Source: JAZRUF01 sp045636205
GTDB taxonomy: Bacteria; Bacillota; Clostridia; Oscillospirales; JAAYXM01
Direction of reading: 5' to 3'
DNA: 10,050 nucleotides
Assembly (NCBI GenBank): GCA_045636205.1
Contig: JAZTXE010000045.1
Location: 1-10,050 of the forward strand
Part shown: positions 1 to 5,932 of the stretch, piece by piece
How the letters are laid out: each line of letters opens with the position of its first letter
Numbering within the stretch: the first letter of the stretch is position 1
Made by a program: the position numbers and the translations under genes
Notes under the pieces: model-generated
What the model was told of the DNA's origin: nothing
Seen by the model: only the letters and a program-made list of their open reading frames with translations
The model's database searches: none

Positions 1-1125
1 GCCGTAGAATGCACGCGGCTCAACAGTCTTAACGTCGCCGTCAGCAGTGGTAAACTGCAGGTACGGCTTAATGCTCTTGGAGCTTGAAGACTCGCCGTTC
101 GGGAACATCTCGATGTCAGCTGCCATTACGTCGTATGCAACGGTCTTGGAGCTTACGAGAACGTCGCCAACAATCTTGATGTTGGTGTAGTTGCCGATGG
201 TGCCGTCTGCCTTGAAGTATACGTCAACCATATTGCCGAGGAGGTCGTCAGAGAGATCTACGTCGATTTCAACAACCTTGGTATCGGTTACTGCACCGTA
301 CTCGTTGGTGATGTCGTATACGATCTGAGACTTATCCTTCTTAACAGTGATGCCCTTGTTGATGAGCTTGCCTTCCTCGTCGCGAGTGATAGCATATCTG
401 CCGTTAGCTGCAACCAGGCCGCTTACGTGCTTAAGACCCATGGTCTTCTCACCGAGAGTCTGGTTCTTGTTGTTGTTGATGTCATACTGAGAACCGGTGC
501 CGGTGATTGCACTGTAAATGTAAATCGGAGCGAAGATGGTGTTTCTCATGAGCTTGCAAGCGAGCTCACGGGTTGCCGGAACAGTCGGGTCGCCGGTCCA
601 GCCGTCGAATACGCCGAATTCCATAGCGTCAGCTACAACGTTTGCTGCCCAGTTCGGACCGCCGTAGCCTTCCTTAGCTGCGTCTGCACCAAGGCTTACG
701 AGAAGCATCTTGGAGAGCTCTGCAACGGTAACATTGCCGTTCGGGTTGAACTTGTTGTTGCCGATACCGCCTACGATACCCTGATTGTAGCAGTAGTTGA
801 TGTAACCCTTTGCCCAGGATACGTTTGCGTTGTTCTGAACGTCAGTAAAGACGCTTGCAGAACCTGCGAAGAGCTTGCCAGCATCATCATAGCCGTACTT
901 GAGTACGTAGATGAGCTTGGTGGTCTCTGCGCGAGTGATGTTGCCCTGCGGTCTGAAGGAGCCGTCCTCGTAACCGCCGACTACGCCCAGCTGAGTCAGC
1001 ATTGCTACATCGTCAGCAAAGTTTGCGCCGATGGAAGCGTCGTCAGTGAACGCTGCGCCTGCAAACAATGTCAGAGACATTGCAAATGCAAGTGCCAGTG
1101 CCAGAACTTTTTTAAGGTTCTTCAT
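1..1125 (-). CDS. Secreted S-layer-homology (SLH) domain protein, 3' end outside window
   Basis: Reading the minus strand from the ATG at 1125 gives 375 codons with no stop, so the C-terminus lies beyond the left edge. Residues 1-25 form a signal peptide: MKNLKK, a hydrophobic core, then an Ala-rich cleavage region ending near AGAA. Three SLH-like repeats follow, at about residues 34-75 (GVVGGYEDGSFRP, then ITRAE), 92-140 (FTDV, then GIVGGIGNNKFNPNG, then VTVAE) and a more divergent one at 157-195 (NWA, then TRELACKLM). SLH domains are known to bind pyruvylated secondary cell-wall polymers, so the protein is probably anchored outside the cell. From about residue 200 the sequence is polar and Val/Thr/Asp-rich, compatible with beta structure, but I recognise no catalytic domain. 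A strong GGGAGG ribosome site sits 9 bases before the ATG. The gene has its own promoter at 1183-1211 and is not part of the operon to its right. It could be the S-layer protein itself or an anchored surface protein. Confidence 0.9.
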   Translation of the reverse strand, partial: MKNLKKVLALALAFAMSLTLFAGAAFTDDASIGANFADDVAMLTQLGVVGGYEDGSFRPQGNITRAETTKLIYVLKYGYDDAGKLFAGSASVFTDVQNNANVSWAKGYINYCYNQGIVGGIGNNKFNPNGNVTVAELSKMLLVSLGADAAKEGYGGPNWAANVVADAMEFGVFDGWTGDPTVPATRELACKLMRNTIFAPIYIYSAITGTGSQYDINNNKNQTLGEKTMGLKHVSGLVAANGRYAITRDEEGKLINKGITVKKDKSQIVYDITNEYGAVTDTKVVEIDVDLSDDLLGNMVDVYFKADGTIGNYTNIKIVGDVLVSSKTVAYDVMAADIEMFPNGESSSSKSIKPYLQFTTADGDVKTVEPRAFYG

Positions 1126-1156
1126 GGTGTGTTTCCTCCCATAAAATAAATTTTTT

Positions 1157-1171
1157 AAGGCTTGAAGCCTT
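1157..1171. repeat. 15-bp dyad in the 5' leader of the SLH gene
   Basis: AAGGCTT-G-AAGCCTT is a perfect inverted repeat with 7-bp arms. It lies between the predicted transcription start (about 1176) and the ribosome site (1135-1140), with A/T-rich flanks. In RNA it could fold as a short hairpin that protects the leader. In DNA it could be an operator just downstream of +1. The sequence does not decide between these. Confidence 0.4.
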
Positions 1172-1182
1172 TTACGTGTATC

Positions 1183-1211
1183 ATGATAAACCATACTTCG
1201 ACAATCGTCAA
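1183..1211 (-). promoter_or_regulatory. Sigma-70/SigA-type promoter of the SLH gene
   Basis: On the minus strand, TTGACG (1211-1206) and TATCAT (1188-1183) are separated by exactly 17 bases. Five of six and four of six positions match the -35 and -10 consensus. The predicted start of transcription near 1176 gives a leader of about 50 bases before the ATG at 1125. The spacing and the position just upstream of a strong ribosome site make this the best promoter in the window. Confidence 0.7.
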
Positions 1212-1226
1212 GGGTTTTTCTGCGAG

Positions 1227-1279
1227 TGTAAAATAACTGTAACATTTCTGACACATAAGTGTCTCACGCTGTAAAATAA
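1227..1279. promoter_or_regulatory. Direct repeats flanking a dyad, upstream of the SLH promoter
   Basis: TGTAAAATAA occurs twice, at 1227-1236 and 1270-1279, 43 bases apart. Between them is a perfect dyad GACAC-ATAA-GTGTC (1250-1263). The whole arrangement lies just upstream of the -35 box of the SLH promoter, where activator sites or an UP-like A/T-rich element would sit. I do not recognise the sites as those of a known regulator. The A/T-rich decamer pair could be chance in such DNA. Confidence 0.3.
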
Positions 1280-1383
1280 GAGGATGCCGCTTGTAATAAA
1301 TGAAAAATTTTACATATTTGGAAAACTTTATTTATGATGCTCTATTATAATATGTAGGTTTGCCTTATAAGGCTTCTCCTTAT

Positions 1384-1466
1384 GTAGGGGAGGGTCTCCG
1401 TGCCCTCCCGCCGTGGCGGTTTTGCATGTCGTAACATCACGGGCGGGCGCAGAGACCCGCCCCTAC
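1384..1466. repeat. 83-bp MITE-like element with 27-bp inverted ends
   Basis: The ends at 1384-1410 and 1440-1466 are inverted copies, identical at 23 of 27 positions, and both begin GTAGGGG. They enclose 29 bp. Each end is also a hairpin by itself: GGGAGGG (1388-1394) pairs with CCCTCCC (1403-1409), and GGGCGGG (1441-1447) pairs with CCCGCCC (1456-1462), each with an 8-base loop. One of the differences between the ends swaps an A-T pair (1391/1406) for a C-G pair (1444/1459), so the local stem is kept. No transposase is present. I recall similar GTAGGGGCGGG elements scattered in Oscillospiraceae genomes, but that is memory and not a search result. Confidence 0.65.
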
Positions 1467-1490
1467 ACCTGCGTTTATTCCCCATCCATA

Positions 1491-1535
1491 GGCTCCCTCT
1501 GATGAGGGAGCTGTCAGCGAAGCTGACTGAGGGAG
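1491..1535. repeat. Double-hairpin intergenic repeat
   Basis: Two hairpins stand next to each other: GCTCCCTC (1492-1499) pairs with GAGGGAGC (1504-1511) across a TGAT loop, and GTCAGC (1513-1518) pairs with GCTGAC (1522-1527) across GAA. A third segment, GAGGGAG (1529-1535), is a second possible partner for CTCCCTC (1493-1499), so two exclusive folds exist. A T5 run follows at 1539-1543 on the plus strand. I recall this kind of repeat as abundant between genes of Faecalibacterium and relatives. Its function is not known to me. Confidence 0.6.
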
Positions 1536-1559
1536 AGATTTTTACAATCCACCGCAACG

Positions 1560-1607
1560 CCTCACCTCATCCACCGCTCGTGCGGTCCCCCTTCTCCTTG
1601 AGGAGGC
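1560..1607. repeat. Third palindromic intergenic repeat
   Basis: The segment contains ACCGC-TCGT-GCGGT (1573-1586) and CTCC-TTGA-GGAG (1594-1605), followed by an A7 run on the plus strand (1609-1615). It resembles a further widespread repeat class of Oscillospirales that I know from memory (CCTCATCCACC at the left and a CTCC palindrome at the right). On the minus strand the T run precedes the stems, so it does not form a classical terminator for the operon. Confidence 0.45.
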
Positions 1608-1649
1608 CAAAAAAATACGGAAGGCATACCCCCTCTTTCTTTTCATTAT

Positions 1650-2879
1650 TTAAAATAAAATAATACTAAACTGTGACACAAGCACAACCGCGATAAGCGC
1701 AATCGGGTATGTTGCCGCGTAGGATGCCGCAACGTCCTCAGTGCCTGCGGTGTTAATAAGAGTACCCAATGCCGGGGTGGATGTCATACCGCCGGTAATC
1801 GCACCTAAGATGTTGAGAAGGCTGAGCTTGAGCACATACTTTGCAAACAAGTAGCCGATAACCATCGGAAGCATCGTGATGAACACGCCGTACACGAAGT
1901 ACATCGGGTCAAAGTACTCAATAAAGTTCGCACCGCCCGGGATTCCCGCGCCGATTAAGAACAGCATGAGTCCAAGCTCACGGAATACCTTGAGCGTAGT
2001 AGTCGGCGGCATGATGCTTATCTTGCCGACTCTGCCGAAATGCCCGAAGATAAGAGCTATAAGCAGGCAGCCGCCCGTAGTGGTAAGCGAGAAGGTGGTT
2101 CCAGCAAGTCCCTCGGAAGATAGCGGAATTTTTATCATACCAACTACCATGCCAATTACCGCAGCAAGTGCAAATGCGCCTACTCCGTAGGAGTCAAGCT
2201 CTATGAGCTTTCCTGCATACGTCTTCTTTGCCGCACCGTCGGATACCTCGGTGAGCTTTGCGCGCTCCTCTTCCATGTTGGCGCGCGTGATTTTCGGCAT
2301 AAGCTGAACGAAGAGAACAACTCCGATAACGCCGAATATGTACGCAATTCCGTTACCCACCGCAACGACCGGCTCAAGCTCGGGTAAAACCGTAGCCTTT
2401 GCAGCCGAAAACGCAGGGGTTGAGGTAAGAGCACCCGAGAAAAGACCAGCTACCATAGCGGTAAACTCCGCACCGCTCTCACCGAAGAAGGTAGTGCCCA
2501 CATAGCGGCACGCAACAGTGACGAGTCCTCCCGCGACTATTATTACAAGTCCGAGCAGGACATATGAGGTGAAGTTCTTTTTCATGTTGCTGAAAAACTT
2601 TGGTCCCGCAATGAAACCGACCGAGGTAACAAACAGGATAAGACCGATGTTTTCAACAATCTTGAGCGCACTTACCGTGTAATCCGGAAGCTGCGCCTCA
2701 AGGTACGGATAAAAGAAGCATCCGAAAATCAGCGCGGTGATAAACACGCCCGCAGTGCCCAGAGAAACACCCTTAATCGTCACACGTCCGAGCACGTAGC
2801 CTGCAAGCGCTACCGCCAGTACGCAGAACACCAAAAACGTAACTCCGGTTATCGGAATTACTCCGCCGAATAAATTCAT
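1650..2879 (-). CDS. AspT/YidE-type membrane exchanger without RCK domains
   Basis: This is a 409-residue integral membrane protein of about ten hydrophobic segments. It shows the internal duplication of the AspT/YidE/YbjL antiporter family. The two halves share GALTSTPA (149-156) and GGMTSTPA (363-370), and LILFVTSVGFIAGP (80-93) matches LMLFLIGAGIPGGA (304-317). AspT itself exchanges aspartate for alanine, with a central pair of TrkA-C (RCK_C) domains and about 540 residues. Here the halves are joined by a hydrophilic loop of only about 30 residues (197-228), so the regulatory domains are absent. The gene is last in the operon, 18 bases after fumB, with an AGAGGT ribosome site. Following fumarase and fumarate reductase, it probably moves a C4-dicarboxylate or aspartate, for instance malate, fumarate or aspartate in against succinate out. 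The family call is firm, the substrate is inferred. Confidence 0.85.
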   Translation of the reverse strand: MNLFGGVIPITGVTFLVFCVLAVALAGYVLGRVTIKGVSLGTAGVFITALIFGCFFYPYLEAQLPDYTVSALKIVENIGLILFVTSVGFIAGPKFFSNMKKNFTSYVLLGLVIIVAGGLVTVACRYVGTTFFGESGAEFTAMVAGLFSGALTSTPAFSAAKATVLPELEPVVAVGNGIAYIFGVIGVVLFVQLMPKITRANMEEERAKLTEVSDGAAKKTYAGKLIELDSYGVGAFALAAVIGMVVGMIKIPLSSEGLAGTTFSLTTTGGCLLIALIFGHFGRVGKISIMPPTTTLKVFRELGLMLFLIGAGIPGGANFIEYFDPMYFVYGVFITMLPMVIGYLFAKYVLKLSLLNILGAITGGMTSTPALGTLINTAGTEDVAASYAATYPIALIAVVLVSQFSIILF

Positions 2880-2897
2880 CTTAAAATGACCTCTTTT

Positions 2898-3458
2898 CTA
2901 TTTTGTCGCAAGATACGCGTTTCTGCCCTCTTCGTAGAGGTTTCTTCCCTCACAATCGATAATAACCACAAGCGGCATATCCTCGACATAGAGGCGTCTG
3001 AGCGCCTCGGCACCCAAATCCTCATACGCGATAAGCTCTGCTTTTTTAATGCACTTTGCAAGCAGTGCACCCGCACCGCCGATTGCACCAAAGTACACAC
3101 CTGAGTATTTCTTCATGGCTTCGATAACCTCGGGGAGTCTTGCGCCCTTGCCTATCATGCCGCGCGCACCTACAGACATCATCGTAGGCGCATATGCGTC
3201 CATACGTCCACTGGTGGTCGGTCCCGCCGAGCCGATTACCTGACCGGGCTTTGCCGGAGTCGGTCCTACATAGTATATTGTAGCATCCTTCGGGTCAAAC
3301 GGAAGCTCCTCACCCGCGGCAAGGGTCTCGCACATTCTCTTGTGCCCCGCATCGCGCGAGGTGTAAATCTCACCGGTCAGATACACCGTGTCACCCGCGC
3401 GCAGAGTCTTTGCAATCTCCTCTGTCAAAGGTAATGTAATATGCTTTACGTTTCCCAT
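2898..3458 (-). CDS. fumB: Class I fumarase, beta subunit
   Basis: The 186-residue product matches the beta subunit of two-subunit iron-sulfur hydro-lyases (fumarase/L-tartrate dehydratase, TtdB-like), which corresponds to the C-terminal domain of single-chain FumA. Seen features are RDAGHKR (35-41), the conserved substrate-site motif GPTTSGRMD (79-87), VGARGMIGKG (96-105) and a DCEGRNLYEE segment near the end. With the alpha subunit it would interconvert malate and fumarate in the cytoplasm. The start at 3458 lies one base past the fumA stop. Its GGAGG ribosome site (3472-3468) is inside the fumA coding sequence, so translation of the two is probably coupled. Tartrate dehydratase is the main alternative. 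The adjacent fumarate reductase favours fumarase. Confidence 0.9.
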   Translation of the reverse strand: MGNVKHITLPLTEEIAKTLRAGDTVYLTGEIYTSRDAGHKRMCETLAAGEELPFDPKDATIYYVGPTPAKPGQVIGSAGPTTSGRMDAYAPTMMSVGARGMIGKGARLPEVIEAMKKYSGVYFGAIGGAGALLAKCIKKAELIAYEDLGAEALRRLYVEDMPLVVIIDCEGRNLYEEGRNAYLATK

Positions 3459-3459
3459 C

Positions 3460-4302
3460 TTATATTACCTCCGTTTTGTGACGTGTTACATGGCAGTTTA
3501 TATTTATCGCGCACGGCATACCCGCAATATGCGTGGGCATGGTCTCAATATTGAGACCGATTGCCGTGGTTTTTCCGCCAAAGCCCTGCGGTCCGATGCC
3601 GAGCTCGTTAATCTTCTCGAGCATCTCGCGCTCCAGGTCTGCGTAGTACGGGTCCGGGTTTTCCGAATCAATCGGGCGCATGAGCGCCTTCTTTGCAAGA
3701 AGCGCCGCCTTGTCAAACGTGCCGCCGATGCCGACGCCCACAACGATGGGCGGGCACGGGTTGGGACCTGCGGTCTCGACGGTTTCGATTATAAAGTCCT
3801 TGATACCCTGCAGTCCCGCAGACGGCTTAAACATGCGTATCGCGCTCATGTTCTCACTGCCAAAGCCCTTGGGTCCGAGCGTTACCTTGATATTCTCACC
3901 GGGCACGATTTCCGTGTAGAGCACAGCCGGTGTATTGTCGCCGGTGTTTCCGCGGCGCACCGGGTCCTTTACAACGGACTTTCTCAGGTATCCGTTGCCG
4001 TAACCGCGGCGCACGCCCTCGTCAACCGCCTCACGCAAATCGCCGCCTACAATGTGAACATCCTGACCGATTTCGAGGAATACGCAAGCCATGCCGGTAT
4101 CCTGACAAATCGGAACATTCTCATTGTCGGCAATCTCGTAGTTTTCAATTATCTTTTCGAGTATATCCTTTGCAAGTGCGCTGTCCTCACAGGCATGGCA
4201 GCCCTTGATGGCGCATTTGACGTCCTCGGGAAGCTTTGTGTTTGCCTCAATACACAGCCTTTCAACAACATCCGTGATAAGGCTTGCCTGAATTTCACGC
4301 AT
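3460..4302 (-). CDS. fumA: Class I fumarase, alpha subunit (4Fe-4S)
   Basis: The 280-residue product is the iron-sulfur subunit of a two-part fumarase or tartrate dehydratase (TtdA-like). Likely ligands of the labile [4Fe-4S] cluster are Cys66 in PICQDTG, Cys183 in NPCPPIVVGVGIGG and Cys270 in AININCH, which correspond in order to the three cysteines of class I fumarases. Other family marks are RRGNTGDNTP (116-125) and GPKGFGSENMS (143-153). In such enzymes the unique iron binds and activates the substrate hydroxyl, which makes the enzyme oxygen-sensitive and fits a strict anaerobe. The ATG at 4302 is preceded by AAGGAGA with 8 bases of spacing, 17 bases after the frdA stop. Together with fumB it supplies fumarate to the reductase encoded just upstream. 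Confidence 0.9.
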   Translation of the reverse strand: MREIQASLITDVVERLCIEANTKLPEDVKCAIKGCHACEDSALAKDILEKIIENYEIADNENVPICQDTGMACVFLEIGQDVHIVGGDLREAVDEGVRRGYGNGYLRKSVVKDPVRRGNTGDNTPAVLYTEIVPGENIKVTLGPKGFGSENMSAIRMFKPSAGLQGIKDFIIETVETAGPNPCPPIVVGVGIGGTFDKAALLAKKALMRPIDSENPDPYYADLEREMLEKINELGIGPQGFGGKTTAIGLNIETMPTHIAGMPCAININCHVTRHKTEVI

Positions 4303-4319
4303 AAGATAAATCTCCTTTT

Positions 4320-5918
4320 TTATCGCTCGTGGCGAGCGTAGTTGGGAAGCAGCAGCGGTGATACTCCACCGGTCTCGACGTTTGCGCCCTTGAGCTCCTC
4401 AGCATAATCCTCGATATGCTTAAGGGTCATTGTGCCGAGCTCTACGTCCTTTGCACGTCTTGCCGCAGCCTTACCCGCGTTGCGTCCGAAAACAATGATG
4501 TCAAGCAGTGAGTTACCCATCAGGCGGTTTCTGCCGTGGATACCGCCGACCGCCTCACCCGCAACAAGCAGGTTCGGGATAGCGTTGGTATAGCCCTCGC
4601 CGTTAATCTCAAGTCCGCCGTTCTGATAGTGAAGCGTCGGATATACAAGAATCGGGAGCTTGCGCATGTCAATGCCGTAGTTTAAGTACATACGCATCAT
4701 CGCGGGAATTCTCTTCTCGATAGTGCCCTCTCCGCCGATGATTTCAATCATCGGAGTGTCAAGCCATACGCCTGAGCCGAGCGGAGTGTCCACACCCTTG
4801 CCGCGTGCACATTCGCGGATAATTGCGGATGCGGAAACGTCACGCGTTTCAAGCGGATGAGCGTAAGCCTCGCCGTCCTTGTTTACGAGCATAGCACCGA
4901 GTGAGCGAACCTTCTCGGTAACCAGCGCGCCGAAAATCTGAGACGGATACGCAACACCCGTCGGGTGATACTGGATAGTATCCTGATAAAGAAGCGGTGC
5001 GCCTGCGCGGTAACCTAAAACAAGTCCGTCCGCGGTTGCGCCATAGTGGTTTGAGGTCGGGAAGTTCTGATAGTGCAAACGTCCTGCGCCGCCGGTCGCG
5101 ATTACAACCGTCTTTGCGCGGACAACCGAGTAATCGTCAGTCTCCATGTTGAGGAGTACCGCACCTGCAACCTGACCCTTTTCGTCCTTAATAAGCTCAA
5201 CCGCTGAGGTAAATTCAATTACCGGAATTCCGCGGTTTATAACCTCGTCACGCAGGGTACGCATAATCTCAGCGCCCGAGTAGTCCTTACATGCGTGCAT
5301 GCGCTTGCGGGAAGTACCGCCGCCGTGAGTTGTGACCATGCGTCCGTCCTCGTCCTTGTCAAACATAACGCCTAATTTATCAAGCCAGTGGATAGCGTCG
5401 GGAGCCTCCATAACCAAACGACGGAGCAACTCGGGGCGTGCCGCGAAGTGACCGCCGCCGAAAGCGTCAAGATAGTGCTGAGCGGGTGAGTCGTTTTCCT
5501 TGTCAGCCGCCTGAATACCGCCCTCTGCCATCATGGTGTTTGCGTCGCCTATGCGAAGCTTTGTTACTATCATGACATTTGCGCCCGCCTCATGAGCTTC
5601 GATAGCTGCGGATGAACCCGCACCGCCGCCGCCGATTACGAGAACGTCAACGTCATAATCAATCTTTGAAATGTCCACAGACTCATTTAAAAGTCTGCTA
5701 TTGGAGTGAAGAAGTGCTGCAAGCTCAGCAGGTGCCTTCTGCCCCTTGTTCGGACCGATTTTTATCTCACTGAATCCGTCTGCACGGTAGTCGGGATGGA
5801 ATTCCTTTAAGAGCGCGTCTTTCTCTTCGGCAGTCATTCTGCGCGGCTCGGTTTTCATACGCGCCTCGCGGGTTGCCTCCACCTTTTTTATGGATTCAAA
5901 CATTTCCGGTGTAAACAT
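4320..5918 (-). CDS. frdA: Soluble-type fumarate reductase flavoprotein, non-covalent FAD predicted
   Basis: The 532-residue FAD protein is of the succinate dehydrogenase/fumarate reductase family. The FAD-binding Rossmann motif GGGGAG is at 96-101. Catalytic residues by family comparison are His318 (YHPTG), Arg359 (ETRDVSASA, the proton-shuttle arginine), His430 (TLHYQNGG) and Arg464 (GRNRLMGNS). The usual FAD-linking histidine of SdhA/FrdA is replaced by Asn127 in DANTMMAEGG, so FAD should be bound non-covalently, as in L-aspartate oxidase and soluble fumarate reductases. About 88 residues precede the Rossmann fold, with a charged helix (10-40) and then IKIGPNKGQ. This extension is absent from the E. 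coli enzyme. After the FAD domain only about 45 residues remain, so the helical C-terminal domain is largely missing. The ribosome site AAGGAGGG (5934-5927) overlaps the frdB stop. L-aspartate oxidase is unlikely because frdB adjoins. A succinate or other enoate-type substrate in the reverse direction cannot be excluded. Confidence 0.88.
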   Translation of the reverse strand: MFTPEMFESIKKVEATREARMKTEPRRMTAEEKDALLKEFHPDYRADGFSEIKIGPNKGQKAPAELAALLHSNSRLLNESVDISKIDYDVDVLVIGGGGAGSSAAIEAHEAGANVMIVTKLRIGDANTMMAEGGIQAADKENDSPAQHYLDAFGGGHFAARPELLRRLVMEAPDAIHWLDKLGVMFDKDEDGRMVTTHGGGTSRKRMHACKDYSGAEIMRTLRDEVINRGIPVIEFTSAVELIKDEKGQVAGAVLLNMETDDYSVVRAKTVVIATGGAGRLHYQNFPTSNHYGATADGLVLGYRAGAPLLYQDTIQYHPTGVAYPSQIFGALVTEKVRSLGAMLVNKDGEAYAHPLETRDVSASAIIRECARGKGVDTPLGSGVWLDTPMIEIIGGEGTIEKRIPAMMRMYLNYGIDMRKLPILVYPTLHYQNGGLEINGEGYTNAIPNLLVAGEAVGGIHGRNRLMGNSLLDIIVFGRNAGKAAARRAKDVELGTMTLKHIEDYAEELKGANVETGGVSPLLLPNYARHER

Positions 5919-5932
5919 TTCCCATTCCCTCC

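Larger units (their letters stand above)
1126..1649. other. 524-bp non-coding region between SLH gene and operon end
   Basis: No credible gene is present here. The left third (1126-1350) is A/T-rich and holds the SLH leader, promoter and upstream repeats. From about 1384 to 1607 the sequence turns G/C-rich and is made of three different hairpin-forming repeats laid nearly end to end. Short open frames across 1345-1663 merely read through these repeats. I see no canonical terminator (stem followed by a T run on the minus strand) after the exchanger stop codon. The repeat hairpins may do that job. Confidence 0.75.

Noticed and set aside
427..1149. 240-codon open frame on the plus strand
   Set aside because: It is antisense to the SLH gene, which has a signal peptide, three SLH repeats, a promoter and a ribosome site. 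The plus-strand product has no recognisable domain.
1318..1351. TATAAT on the plus strand (1346-1351) as a promoter
   Set aside because: No -35 box at a suitable distance (the nearest, TTGGAA, has 22 bases of spacing) and no gene follows on that strand.
1384..1607. CRISPR array
   Set aside because: The repeats are unlike one another, palindromic and not regularly spaced.
1600..1650. Rho-independent terminator for the operon using the T7 run (minus strand, 1615-1609)
   Set aside because: The bases before the T run form only a weak stem relying on G-U pairs, so I could not support it.
1345..1663. Small open frames on both strands in the repeat block
   Set aside because: They read through hairpin repeats, give Arg/Pro-rich products and have no ribosome site.
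3388..4341. 317-codon open frame on the plus strand
   Set aside because: It lies opposite the fumarase subunits, whose motifs are clear. It is a by-product of G/C-rich codon use on the other strand.
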